Assembly (NCBI GenBank): GCA_910575435.1 | Contig: CAJTGI010000006.1 | Coordinates: forward strand, 186,001 to 250,000 | Length of the DNA: 64,000 nt | Origin: Clostridiaceae bacterium | GTDB taxonomy: Bacteria > Bacillota > Clostridia > Lachnospirales > Lachnospiraceae | Reading direction: 5' to 3' | In this document: positions 1-8,326 of the stretch, one piece after another | Numbering within the stretch: position 1 is the first letter of the stretch | How the letters are laid out: each line of letters starts with the position of its first letter | Translations under genes and position numbers: made by a program | Notes under the pieces: model-generated | What the model was told of the DNA's origin: nothing | Database searches by the model: none | Seen by the model: the letters and a program-made list of their open reading frames with translations, nothing else

Positions 1-248
1 TTTTTGCAATTGCGGATTGTAACTATTTGCGGTCATGCTGTCTCTACTATAAGTTTAGACTGGATAATACAGAATTATGCAAAAATCAGTAATTTTGGCA
101 TGAATAAAAGGACAAGGGAATAAAGATGTATAGACAAAAGATGCTGTTCTTGGCAATGAAAACAGAGAAAATTATTTGGGAAAGTTTGGAATGGCAATGG
201 CTAGTGTCGCGTTGAAAGGCATTTGTGCCAGAATAAAGGAGGCATTTG
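1..248. other. Intergenic region before bofA-like gene
   Basis: No gene is supported here. The stretch contains one copy of a dispersed motif (GTAACTATTTGCGGTCA, 19-35) that recurs through the window, and ends with the ribosome-binding site AAAGGAGG (235-242) of the following gene. No convincing promoter was identified. Confidence 0.6.
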
Positions 249-518
249 ATGGAAAATACCATATTGATTCTGTTATTTATAGGGGGATTATTGATTTTTT
301 TGGGAACTATGGGTGTTGACGTGGTAAAGTTGATTTTGAATTTTATCTTTCGCAGCCTTCTAGGCATTGTACTGATTGGACTTGCCAATTATTTTATTGA
401 AAAAGCCGGGGGAAATTTGTTCGTCAATATCAACGAAATATCAGTGCTTCTTTCAGGCGTTTTGGGGGTATGGGGCGTAATTTTAGTCTATATTATTCGG
501 TATTATTTCACAATCTGA
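249..518 (+). CDS. bofA: BofA-family pro-sigma-K processing inhibitor-like membrane protein
   Basis: Small membrane protein of 89 residues. In Bacillus, BofA sits in the outer forespore membrane and holds the SpoIVFB protease inactive until sigma-K is needed in the mother cell. Seen here: two hydrophobic segments (about residues 4-22 and 30-48), then a G-N-x-x-x-x-I-N-E stretch and a C-terminal third hydrophobic segment with a G-x-L-G-V-W-G-V-I-L pattern like the conserved family end. Length fits the family (about 85-90). ATG 249 is chosen over TTG 246 because AAAGGAGG (235-242) lies 6 bases upstream of the ATG. The family call is by pattern; the function is inferred. It is separated from the Tad operon, which has its own promoter. 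Confidence 0.75.
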   Translation: MENTILILLFIGGLLIFLGTMGVDVVKLILNFIFRSLLGIVLIGLANYFIEKAGGNLFVNINEISVLLSGVLGVWGVILVYIIRYYFTI

Positions 519-558
519 CCGATGAAATTTTGTGAAAATTGCATAGAGGCATAGGGGT

Positions 559-588
559 TTGACAGGGGCAGGAAAAGTTTGCTATATT
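559..588 (+). promoter_or_regulatory. Sigma-A-type promoter of the Tad pilus operon
   Basis: TTGACA at 559-564 and TATATT at 583-588 with an 18-base spacer. It lies just upstream of the prepilin peptidase gene and rules out a more upstream start for that gene. No other strong promoter was seen before the end of the pilus cluster, so it probably drives much of it. Confidence 0.75.
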
Positions 589-618
589 GGCGGCACACTT
601 TTGAAAGGGGGTGCGGAT

Positions 619-1047
619 ATGGCAGAAGTTGCCATGGGCGGGATTTTGCTGGCAGCCAGTTACACGGACTGGAAGAAGGAGAAAATACCCAATCGGCTGA
701 TACTCATGGGAATGGTGCCGTTGCTGGCGGCGTTCATGCAGAGCGGGAGTCTGAGGGTGGCAGGATATCGTGTGCTGGCCATGGCCTTTGTGCTTTTCTT
801 TTGCTGGCAGATTTATTTGCTGGGAGGGCTGGGGGCCGGAGATGTTAAGCTGCTAATGGTTCTGGCTGGCGTGTGCGGGCTGGACCGATTGCTCTATATT
901 GCCCTGATTGCTTTTTTGCTAGCGGCCATGCATATTTTTTTGAGAAATTTGGCTCTGCCTGAGGGGAAGAGGAGACGCACGGTGATTCTGGCGCCATTTG
1001 TGTTTGTTGCTTATGCATTGGTTATGGCGGGGAGGTGGGTATCGTAA
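619..1047 (+). CDS. A24-family prepilin peptidase (CpaA/TadV type)
   Basis: Membrane aspartic peptidase that cleaves, and often methylates, type IVb prepilins at the cytoplasmic face before pilus assembly. The 142-residue protein shows the two family motifs: T-D-W-K-x-x-K-I-P-N near residue 18, holding the first catalytic Asp, and G-A-G-D-V-K near residue 75, holding the second. The rest is hydrophobic and fits five or six membrane helices. ATG 619 follows AAAGGGGG at 604-611; longer forms would begin inside the promoter. First gene of the Tad operon; its stop overlaps the next start (TAATG). A second A24-like gene lies at 8327. Confident in family; substrate inferred to be the Flp pilin and pseudopilins here. 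Confidence 0.88.
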   Translation: MAEVAMGGILLAASYTDWKKEKIPNRLILMGMVPLLAAFMQSGSLRVAGYRVLAMAFVLFFCWQIYLLGGLGAGDVKLLMVLAGVCGLDRLLYIALIAFLLAAMHIFLRNLALPEGKRRRTVILAPFVFVAYALVMAGRWVS

Positions 1048-1985
1048 TGCGCAAGAAAATCAGCATGGCATTGTATGACAGCGATGGCTGCATGGTTCCT
1101 CTGGCAAATTACCTTTGCAAGAAAAAACAGGAAGTTGTGGAGACCCGGCTTTTTACCAATCTTTCCCTGCTCAAAGAGCATGTGAGGAGTGGGCAGACAG
1201 ATGTATTGCTGGCACTGGAGGAAGAGTCGGACGAGCTGTATGGGCTTCAGTCCTTTGTCCCCAAAATTATTCTGCTTACAGAGGGCAATATGGTGGGGGA
1301 ACAGTCATCCTTTAACATGGTATTTCGCTATCAGTCAGCAGAAGAAGTGGTGCGGGAAATTCTGGAGGAAGTGGCAGAGGATGATCGGATTGTCTATGGC
1401 GGGACTCTCACTGCAAATAGGCAGAGTGAGGTGATTAGTGGATATTCCCCTTTTGGGGGTGCGGGATTAAGCACCTTTCTGACTGGTTTGGCGGAAGAAT
1501 TGGCAGAAAATTACCGTACGCTTTATGTCAGCCTGGAGGAATTTCACGGGCTGGAGAATGTGACGCTAGAAAAGAAAGGGCAGTCGGGCAACTACCGGGG
1601 CATGTCGGAGGCGATATTCTATTTGCAGCAGAAGAAGGAAAAACTTGCATTAAAATTAGACTCTCTGATATATGAGGGGAAGCGGGCGGAGTATCTCTTG
1701 GCGGTAGAGAACTATCGTGACCTGCATCAGATGAAGCGGGAGAATATAATTTGTTTTTTTCAGACGCTTTGTAATGAGACATCCTATGAGAAGATTGTTT
1801 TTGACGTGGGATACTTGGGAGAGGCTGGGGAATACGTTCTGGAACACAGTGACAAGATTTATATGCCGATTCCCAAAACCAAGGCCCAGGAGATGAAGCA
1901 CGTCGCGTGCCAGCAGGGATGGCAGAGACAGGGATGTGCCGAGATATTGCAAAAGGTTTATCAGGTGGCCATGGGGGGAGAATGA
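1047..1985 (+). CDS. TadZ/CpaE-like pilus localization protein with degenerate P-loop
   Basis: Protein of 312 residues between prepilin peptidase and TadA, the usual place of TadZ/CpaE, which positions Tad pilus machinery at the pole. The N-terminal ~110 residues resemble a receiver-like fold (L-L-A-L-E-E then K-I-I-L-L-T-E). A MinD-type P-loop position follows at about residue 138 but reads F-G-G-A-G-L-S-T: the invariant lysine of GGxGK(S/T)T is leucine, so ATP binding is doubtful. A later F-D-V-G-Y-L-G fits the position of the MinD DxxxG switch. ATG 1047 overlaps the previous stop and follows GGAGG. Its own stop overlaps the next start (ATGA). Family by position and fold pattern; sequence divergent. 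Confidence 0.7.
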   Translation: MRKKISMALYDSDGCMVPLANYLCKKKQEVVETRLFTNLSLLKEHVRSGQTDVLLALEEESDELYGLQSFVPKIILLTEGNMVGEQSSFNMVFRYQSAEEVVREILEEVAEDDRIVYGGTLTANRQSEVISGYSPFGGAGLSTFLTGLAEELAENYRTLYVSLEEFHGLENVTLEKKGQSGNYRGMSEAIFYLQQKKEKLALKLDSLIYEGKRAEYLLAVENYRDLHQMKRENIICFFQTLCNETSYEKIVFDVGYLGEAGEYVLEHSDKIYMPIPKTKAQEMKHVACQQGWQRQGCAEILQKVYQVAMGGE

Positions 1986-3199
1986 ACAGGGAAGATTACA
2001 GAAATATACAGGAAGCGGTGGCGCGAGAGATAGATAGCGACACCGACGCAGACGATGAGGAAATCTTGGAGTGCATTGAAGAGCACGTCTTGAGAATGGG
2101 ACACACGGTATATCTGTCAGTGGAAGAAAAGAAAGAATTGATTCAAAGGATTTTCTATTCCATGAGAAAGTTCGATGTCTTGCAAGAAATTCTTGAGGAT
2201 AGCGAAATAACAGAAATCATGGTCAATGGACCCGATCAAATATTTATCGAAAGAAATGGGGGCATAGAGCCCTACCCCAAAACGTTTTTCAGTGCGGAGA
2301 AGTTAGAAGATGTGATACAGCAGATCGTTTCAAAGGCAAATCGCCGGGTAAATGAAGCCAATCCTATCGTAGATGTGAGGTTGCCAGACGGTTCCAGGGT
2401 TAACGTGGTGCTGCCCCCGGTGGCAATCAATGGCCCTATTGTGACCATTCGCAAATTCCCAAAGGAACCGATCTCTATGGATAAGCTGATTGAATTGAAT
2501 TCCATTAGTTCGGAGGCGGCAGTGTTTTTGCAGACGCTAGTGCGGGCAAAGTACAATATTTTTATCAGTGGCGGAACGGGAAGCGGCAAGACTACGTTTC
2601 TCAATGCCTTGTCCCGGTATATCCCTACAGAGGAGAGGATTATCACCATTGAGGATTCTGCGGAATTGCAGCTTCAGTCCCAGCCCAATTTGGTGCGGCT
2701 GGAGATGAGGAGCGCAAATGTGGAGGGAAAGAATGAAGTGTCCATTCGGGAATTGATGAAGTCTGCATTGCGCATGCGCCCAGATCGGATCATTTTGGGA
2801 GAGGTGCGGGATGCGGCGGCATGCGAATTGCTCAATGTGATGAATACGGGGCATGACGGCAGTCTTTCTACAGGGCATGCCAACAGTCCTGAAGATATGA
2901 TGAATCGTTTGGAAACTATGGTTTTGACAGGCATGGATATTCCTCTGGCTGCCATCCGGAATCAGATTGCCTCTGCATTGGATATCGTAGTGCAGCTGGG
3001 CAGGCTCCGGGACAAGTCCCGCAGAGTGCTGGAAGTGGATGAGGTGATAGGCGTCCGGGAGGGAAAGGTGGTTTTGCGCCCGCTCTTTGTCTTTCGTGAG
3101 TTAGGCGATGGGAGGGATAAACTGGAGGGGAAATTAGAATCTACCGGAAACCAGCTTCATTACACGGAAAAGCTAAAGCGGGCGGGACTACGTCTGTAG
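1982..3199 (+). CDS. tadA: TadA/CpaF-family pilus assembly ATPase
   Basis: Cytoplasmic hexameric ATPase that powers Flp pilus extension and retraction. The 405-residue protein has the CpaF-type N-terminal domain (E-I-T-E-I-M-V-N-G near 76), Walker A G-G-T-G-S-G-K-T at 197-204, Asp box near 223 (T-I-E-D-S), Walker B I-I-L-G-E-V-R at 270-276 with catalytic Glu, and His box (T-G-H-D-G-S-L-S-T-G-H) near 292. All catalytic residues are present, so this is likely the only active NTPase of the locus. ATG 1982 is chosen because it overlaps the upstream stop as ATGA; an in-frame extension upstream lies wholly within tadZ. Length is standard. Confidence 0.95.
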   Translation: MNREDYRNIQEAVAREIDSDTDADDEEILECIEEHVLRMGHTVYLSVEEKKELIQRIFYSMRKFDVLQEILEDSEITEIMVNGPDQIFIERNGGIEPYPKTFFSAEKLEDVIQQIVSKANRRVNEANPIVDVRLPDGSRVNVVLPPVAINGPIVTIRKFPKEPISMDKLIELNSISSEAAVFLQTLVRAKYNIFISGGTGSGKTTFLNALSRYIPTEERIITIEDSAELQLQSQPNLVRLEMRSANVEGKNEVSIRELMKSALRMRPDRIILGEVRDAAACELLNVMNTGHDGSLSTGHANSPEDMMNRLETMVLTGMDIPLAAIRNQIASALDIVVQLGRLRDKSRRVLEVDEVIGVREGKVVLRPLFVFRELGDGRDKLEGKLESTGNQLHYTEKLKRAGLRL

Positions 3200-3223
3200 A
3201 ACAAATCAGACAGGAGGTATTAT

Positions 3224-4012
3224 TTGAAGATAGTGCAGAGAATGATGGCAAATAAGAACAGTGGGACAAAAGGGTCAAATGACGTGGGAGAGCGCAGTGC
3301 ATGGCAGGTTTATGGCGCAGGCTTTGGCAAGGGGTTTTTGAAGGGGGCTGTATTGGGAATGCTTTTCTATCGCCATCTCCTCGCCGTGCTGTTGCTGGGA
3401 GGCTTGGCCGGGATCCTGGGGGGAAGGGGAGAAAAAAGGAGGGTGTGGAAGGGGAGGCAGCAGGAGATTACGCTACAGTTTCGCGAGGGCCTGCAGGGCA
3501 TCGCATCCTCCCTCAGTGCGGGGTATTCCATTGAAAACGCTTTTGGAGAGGCAAGGAAGGATTTGATTTTGCTGTATGGGGAATGTTCCGCTCTAGAGCA
3601 GGAATTTCTAGGAATGGAAAGGCAGCTGGGGCTGAATCAGCCTGTGGAACAGGTATTGAATGATTTTGCAGAGAGGTGGGATACGGAGGATATCAGGCAT
3701 TTTGCCCAAGTATTCCAGACGGCCAAGAGGACGGGGGGCAACCTGATTGCCATCACTCATGCCACGGCGGAAAAGATAAGCCAGAAAACAGAAGTACAGA
3801 GGGAAATACAGACCATGGTTGCGGGGAAGGAGATGGAGGGGAAGATTATGTCGGCCATTCCTTTGGGGCTGATTGTGTTTTTCTGGATTTCCTCTCCGGG
3901 ATTTCTGGATTGCTTATACACATCTTCCGGCAGGGCGGTTTCTACGGGATTATTGCTTGCCTATGTGGGGGCATACCAGTGGAGCAAGAGGATATGCGAC
4001 ATACGGGTGTGA
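3224..4012 (+). CDS. tadB: TadB-like pilus platform protein (T2SF domain)
   Basis: Inner-membrane platform protein for Tad pilus assembly, partner of TadC and TadA. The 262-residue product has two N-terminal hydrophobic segments (about residues 38-66), the cytoplasmic GspF/T2SF domain (L-x-x-I-A-S-S-L-S-A-G-Y-S-I-E-N-A-F, then H-F-A-Q-V-F-Q-T-A-K-R-T-G-G-N-L) and two C-terminal membrane helices. The start is TTG 3224, six bases after AGGAGG; an ATG at 3242 lacks a good ribosome-binding site. Short spacing to tadA and tadC supports one operon. Confidence 0.85.
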   Translation: MKIVQRMMANKNSGTKGSNDVGERSAWQVYGAGFGKGFLKGAVLGMLFYRHLLAVLLLGGLAGILGGRGEKRRVWKGRQQEITLQFREGLQGIASSLSAGYSIENAFGEARKDLILLYGECSALEQEFLGMERQLGLNQPVEQVLNDFAERWDTEDIRHFAQVFQTAKRTGGNLIAITHATAEKISQKTEVQREIQTMVAGKEMEGKIMSAIPLGLIVFFWISSPGFLDCLYTSSGRAVSTGLLLAYVGAYQWSKRICDIRV

Positions 4013-4036
4013 TGCTGTAACAGAGAGGAGAATGAG

Positions 4037-5479
4037 ATGAAGGCGATTTGCATGATTGGTATTTTGATGCTCCTAATGGGATATTTCCTGTGGGCTTATA
4101 AGAAAGGGGACGATGGGCAGCATGAAGGCGTAAGCCCTTTGCTGAAATTTTATATTCCTGGGATATGGCTTCTTGTCAGAAAGGCTCGCGGCATGTTTCA
4201 TCTGAAATTTAGTGGGGAGCGATACGAGCGGTTGCGGAGAATGTATGTGGGGATGGAGGAACCGGAATTATTTTGCCTGTACTATTCTAAGATGGGGAGT
4301 GTGATGGCTGTTATCCTGACGGTTGGAATCATAGCTCTGGCTGGTACTTTCGTTCTTGGGCACAGCAGTGATTTGATGAATTCTTATTATATCAAACGAG
4401 GGGATGTGTCCCAGGGGGACAAGAGCCTGTCCATTTGGGCGGACAATGGAACAGAAGAGAGGGAGATTACAGTAAAGATTCCAGAGAGGAAGTATACCCG
4501 GGAAGAAAAAGAGGAGGCTTTTGAGGTGGTGAAGAAGGAAATCAAGAAATCTCTTCCGGGAGAGAATGAATCTCTGGATAAAGTGACAAAGCCTTTGGTT
4601 CTGATAGAATCCGTGCCAGGCTATGTCATAGATATTACTTGGGAACTTGGGCAGGAGGGGTTGGTTGGGAGAGATGGCAGTGTGGAAAACGATGGAATTA
4701 CAGAACCATTGCAACAAGAGATTGTGGCTATCCTGACATACGGGGAGGAGGAGCGGAGAATGGTGCAGTCCATAACGGTATACCCAGGAGAACAGTCTCT
4801 TTCTCAGGCATTCTGGTCTAGCTGGGAAAAATTGTGGAACGAACTGGAGGAGAGCAATGGGACAGAAAAATATGCCATGCTGCCACGAAAAGTCGCGGGA
4901 AATATATTGACATATCATCAAGAACATCCATCTTTATTCGGATATATTCTTGGGGCGATGCTGTGCTTGATATTATTGGTTCCTCTATGGTATCAAAGAC
5001 GAGACAGGGGGGAGAGCCAGAAAAGGCAGGAGCAGCTTCGGGAGGATTATCCGGAGTTTGTGGAGCATTTCGTGCTTCTAATCGGGGCAGGGCTTACGGT
5101 GCGGGGGACTTGGGAGAGAATTGTCAGGGAATATGAAAAGAGGCAGGGGCAGAGGCATTATGTGTATGAGGAGATGGCTCTGTCCCTCAGGGAAATGGAC
5201 TGTGGCATGAGTGAGGCCAGGGCTTATGAACTCTTTGGGAAGAGGACGGGCCTATTATCATATATGAAGTTTTGCACGCTGATTGTCCAGAATTTGCGAA
5301 AAGGATCTGAAGATTTATTGCATTTATTGGACTTTGAGGTGGCTGATGCATTTCATCAGAGAAAGGAGGACGCAAAGGAACTGGGAGAGAAGGCGGGTAC
5401 AAAGTTGTTGCTGCCTATGGCAATTATGCTTGTATTGGTGTTTGCCATGATTTTATATGCGGCATTTCAGAGTATGTGA
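4037..5479 (+). CDS. tadC: TadC-like pilus platform protein with large extracytoplasmic insertion
   Basis: Second T2SF-family platform protein, 480 residues, longer than typical TadC (about 300). There is an N-terminal membrane helix, another near 87-107, then about 180 mostly hydrophilic residues rich in Glu and Lys, a helix near 303-320, the T2SF core (E-D-Y-P-E-F-V-E-H-F-V-L-L-I-G-A-G-L, then R-E-M-D-C-G-M) and a C-terminal helix. The T2SF core normally lies in the cytoplasm; the insertion between helices is then predicted to be outside. GAGAGGAGAATGAG gives a good ribosome-binding site before ATG 4037. It follows tadB directly. Confident in domain; role of the insertion unknown. Confidence 0.85.
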   Translation: MKAICMIGILMLLMGYFLWAYKKGDDGQHEGVSPLLKFYIPGIWLLVRKARGMFHLKFSGERYERLRRMYVGMEEPELFCLYYSKMGSVMAVILTVGIIALAGTFVLGHSSDLMNSYYIKRGDVSQGDKSLSIWADNGTEEREITVKIPERKYTREEKEEAFEVVKKEIKKSLPGENESLDKVTKPLVLIESVPGYVIDITWELGQEGLVGRDGSVENDGITEPLQQEIVAILTYGEEERRMVQSITVYPGEQSLSQAFWSSWEKLWNELEESNGTEKYAMLPRKVAGNILTYHQEHPSLFGYILGAMLCLILLVPLWYQRRDRGESQKRQEQLREDYPEFVEHFVLLIGAGLTVRGTWERIVREYEKRQGQRHYVYEEMALSLREMDCGMSEARAYELFGKRTGLLSYMKFCTLIVQNLRKGSEDLLHLLDFEVADAFHQRKEDAKELGEKAGTKLLLPMAIMLVLVFAMILYAAFQSM

Positions 5480-5555
5480 TTGGCAACTGGCCTTGAAGGG
5501 AGAGTGATTTAGCATCTGTTATGGAACGTTTATTCGAGAGAAAGGAAGGGGTTTT

Positions 5556-5744
5556 ATGAAGAATTTTAAGTCGTTTTTACGGGAGGAAGACGGAATCGGA
5601 ACCGTGGAAATTATTTTAATTTTGGTAATCTTGCTGATGATTGTGGTTATATTTCGCACCCAGATAACGTCGATTATCACCACTGCTTTTAGTAAAATCA
5701 ATGGGAGTTCAAAGACCATCAATGGAAATATTAACATTAAATAG
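5556..5744 (+). CDS. Flp1-type type IVb pilin
   Basis: Major pilin subunit of the Tad pilus, 62 residues. The N-terminal leader ends in E-E-D-G-I-G, followed by T-V-E and a 20-residue hydrophobic stretch rich in Ile, Leu and Val. This is the prepilin cleavage pattern: cut after Gly, with Glu at position +5 or near it. The cytoplasmic leader and short hydrophilic tail fit Flp pilins. GGAAGGGG precedes ATG 5556. The neighbouring A24 peptidases are the expected processing enzymes. A 76-base gap separates it from tadC; higher expression than its neighbours would be usual but no separate promoter was identified. Confidence 0.9.
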   Translation: MKNFKSFLREEDGIGTVEIILILVILLMIVVIFRTQITSIITTAFSKINGSSKTINGNINIK

Positions 5745-5769
5745 GCGGCATAAGCGTAAAGGAAAGGAG

Positions 5770-7419
5770 GTGGTAGCCGTTTTATTACAATGGAGAAAGC
5801 CAGGGAGCGTGACGGTATTTCTGACAATGATTTTCTTATTGACATTCTCTCTGCTGGGAGTGACTTATGACTGTGCCAGAATGTCTGCTGTTCAGGGATA
5901 TGTGAAGGTGGCGGGAAGCAGTGCTGCAAAAACTGTATTTGGAAATTATAATCGGGAACTATTTCAGGAGTACGGGCTTCTGGGATATGGAGGATATGAT
6001 GGCAGGGGGCGGGAGGATTTGAATCGGGATTTTCTTGAGATATTGGAGGAAAATATAAAGACTTCCCACAGCAATTATCAATCTTACGCCACGGATATTT
6101 ACCGAATTAGGCAGATGCAGTCGGAGATACGAAAAGATGCCGCATTGACGGAGGAGGATGTATTTTACGAGCAGATTGCTGGATTTCTTAAATATAAGAA
6201 AGTGAAGGGCATAGCAGACGCCGTATGGGGAAAGGTAAAAGGCACTCCTACTGGCACGGAACTGGCAGATAAGTTAGATATGGCTGAAAAGTATGAGTCT
6301 GGGGATTATGAGGAACTGAGAGGGGACATGCAGAAACAGCCGGGCGAGAATGGAGATAAAGAATTAACGGAACAAGAAGAAAAGCAAGATTCTGGGGATG
6401 GAAACGAAGATAAGGCGCAAAATCATAAGGATTCTCCGAAAGACAGTGCCGGTGGAAATCCTTTGGAGACCTTTTCCAAGATGATGCGGGATGGCGTACT
6501 TTCTATGGTATGTGAGAAAGAAAACCTGTCGGAGAGGGAGATTATTCCCAGGGAGGGAGAAGCAGAGGGGCAGGAAGAAAGGGATGATGGGGAAAAGGGG
6601 GCAGCCGACTTATTAAAAGGATTTATCAAGAATAAGAATCCGTTGGAAAATGTTGGACAGATGTCCAAGGGAAAAAAGAAACTGCTACTTCTGGCATATG
6701 CCGGGGAGGTGTGCTCGGATTATCTGACCGAGGAAGAAGAGGGGATTTGCTATGCCAGAGAGTATCTGGCGGCGGGCAAGAGGGAGGAGAAGAGCAATCT
6801 GGCATCGGTGGTAAACCGCTTGCTGGCAGTGCGCATGCTGTTGAATTTTGCCTATGTGGCAACAGATCCCGCATTGCAGGAGAAAAGCCTGGTCACAGCC
6901 ACTGCGCTGGCAGGCTTCACAGGGTTGCCTCCGGTGATTACGGGAGTGCAGTATACGATTCTTTTGATACTCTCCTTTCAGGAGGCATGCGTGGATGTGA
7001 CGGCATTGCTGGATGGGAAAGCGGTTCCGATTTTAAAGAATAGCACCAATTTTAAGATGAAATATGAAGAAATATGCTTGGGATCCAGGAACTTGTTTCA
7101 GAAAAAAGCGGCGGGATATGGAAACAAGAGAGGTGGTTCGGGAATGAGCATTACATATCAGGAATATCTAGTCGCATTTCAATTATTGGTGAATGAAAAG
7201 ACATTGTTTAATCGCACGTTGGATGTGATTCAGCAGGACTTGAGGGAAAAATATAATCAAAGTTTTTGCATTGATGATTGTATTAGCCAGTGTACATATC
7301 GGATGACTTATGAAATGAACTATGTGTTTCAGCAACTGCCTTTTATGGATGAATCCCAATGGGGGCAGTCGGGAGGCGGGCAATGCCAGGAGGTGAGCTA
7401 TGGCTATAAGAGTGGATAG
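5770..7419 (+). CDS. DUF5702-like Tad-locus membrane-anchored surface protein
   Basis: Protein of about 549 residues with a basic N-terminus, then G-S-V-T-V-F-L and one hydrophobic helix, the TadG/TadE-like pattern seen in DUF5702 proteins of Firmicutes Tad loci. The rest is predicted outside the membrane and includes a low-complexity acidic stretch rich in Glu, Lys and Gly (about residues 190-300) and a second hydrophobic region near 395-410. The start is uncertain: GTG 5770 with AAAGGA six bases upstream fits best; in-frame ATGs at 5701 and 5722 lie inside the flp gene and have weak sites. The stop overlaps the following gene by 20 bases. Exact role in pilus assembly is unknown. Confidence 0.7.
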   Translation: MVAVLLQWRKPGSVTVFLTMIFLLTFSLLGVTYDCARMSAVQGYVKVAGSSAAKTVFGNYNRELFQEYGLLGYGGYDGRGREDLNRDFLEILEENIKTSHSNYQSYATDIYRIRQMQSEIRKDAALTEEDVFYEQIAGFLKYKKVKGIADAVWGKVKGTPTGTELADKLDMAEKYESGDYEELRGDMQKQPGENGDKELTEQEEKQDSGDGNEDKAQNHKDSPKDSAGGNPLETFSKMMRDGVLSMVCEKENLSEREIIPREGEAEGQEERDDGEKGAADLLKGFIKNKNPLENVGQMSKGKKKLLLLAYAGEVCSDYLTEEEEGICYAREYLAAGKREEKSNLASVVNRLLAVRMLLNFAYVATDPALQEKSLVTATALAGFTGLPPVITGVQYTILLILSFQEACVDVTALLDGKAVPILKNSTNFKMKYEEICLGSRNLFQKKAAGYGNKRGGSGMSITYQEYLVAFQLLVNEKTLFNRTLDVIQQDLREKYNQSFCIDDCISQCTYRMTYEMNYVFQQLPFMDESQWGQSGGGQCQEVSYGYKSG

Positions 7420-8206
7420 GGATGTTCTCTATTTTCCCAATCACAGCCAACATTATAAAAATGATCCAATAGGAAATGAAGAGGCTCCCCAGAGCATGGC
7501 ATGCTTGGGGAATAGAGGATGTCCCTGTATGCTTTTTGCCAAAGGCTCTCTGACGGTGGAGGCGGCATTTTCTGGAACAATTTTCTTTCTTGCTCTTTTT
7601 TCTCTTCTATATCTATTTCAGATAGCGGAGAGATACAATGGGGCGCAGATTCGGCTGGCAGACGCAGTGAGGCGTTATGAATGCTATGGGATAAAGAGTA
7701 GGTTTTTCCTAGATGATAGGAGGAAGACGTATTCGGTGGGCTGGGATGAACAGGAAGGCATCTGCTATGTGAAGCATCGGGAAAATATTCCCTTTCTGGG
7801 CAGCAAGGTATTCCGTGTTTCTTGGTATCAGCAGATGAAGTTTGACAGTTATCAGGGAAAGAGCATGGTGAGCCAGGGGCAGGAGGCAGGGGAATACGTC
7901 TATCTGGCAGATCACGGAAAGGTTTATCATAGAGACGGAGGATGCGTCTATCTGAAACCAGAAATTCAAGAGGTGTTTTTTGGGCAGCTGGAGGAAAAGA
8001 GAAATGTATCTGGGGGGAAATATTATTCCTGCGGGCGCTGTGGAAAGGATGCCCATCCCACGGAAGGCAGCAGGGTGTTTATTACGCCCTATGGGGATAA
8101 CTGGCATATGGAAAAAGGGTGTTCTGGCCTGAAGAGGTCAGCCAGAAAGGTGAGGATAGAGGATGTGGGAGGACTGCCTCCCTGTAGCAAGTGTGGAAGA
8201 CTTTAA
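7400..8206 (+). CDS. TadE-like pseudopilin with duplicated Cys/His (CxxC) modules
   Basis: Product of 268 residues. A 48-residue cytoplasmic N-terminus leads to K-G-S-L-T-V-E-A-A-F followed by a hydrophobic helix, the TadE class III prepilin signature with Glu at +5. The C-terminal ~100 residues are unusual: two related modules, each with Y/W-H-x-x-x-G-C-x-x-L followed about 30 residues later by C-x-x-C (first Y-H-R-D-G-G-C then C-G-R-C; second W-H-M-E-K-G-C then C-S-K-C). The spacing suggests metal binding or disulfides. AGGAGGTG precedes ATG 7400. It lies in the pilus operon. TadE-family call is strong; the Cys/His module is only described, not named. Confidence 0.75.
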   Translation: MAIRVDRDVLYFPNHSQHYKNDPIGNEEAPQSMACLGNRGCPCMLFAKGSLTVEAAFSGTIFFLALFSLLYLFQIAERYNGAQIRLADAVRRYECYGIKSRFFLDDRRKTYSVGWDEQEGICYVKHRENIPFLGSKVFRVSWYQQMKFDSYQGKSMVSQGQEAGEYVYLADHGKVYHRDGGCVYLKPEIQEVFFGQLEEKRNVSGGKYYSCGRCGKDAHPTEGSRVFITPYGDNWHMEKGCSGLKRSARKVRIEDVGGLPPCSKCGRL

Positions 8207-8212
8207 GTTTCA

Positions 8213-8290
8213 CTGACGCATGAAAAAACCATGCGAAGTGAAGCGAAGCCAAGTCTCGAAGAACGCAAAGGCAGCGTTTTTCACTGATTG
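8213..8290 (+). repeat. Hairpin region with GAACGC...GCGTTT element (possible terminator)
   Basis: Downstream of the TadE-like gene. GAACGC and GCGTTT (about 8269-8285) form a short hairpin ending in a T-run. Related hairpins occur behind mecA (34839-34860, opposite strand) and glmS (55867-55893). It may act as a partial terminator within the pilus cluster. Confidence 0.4.
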
Positions 8291-8326
8291 CTTGTCCGGC
8301 ATGTATGGAAGAAAGGTATTATTATC

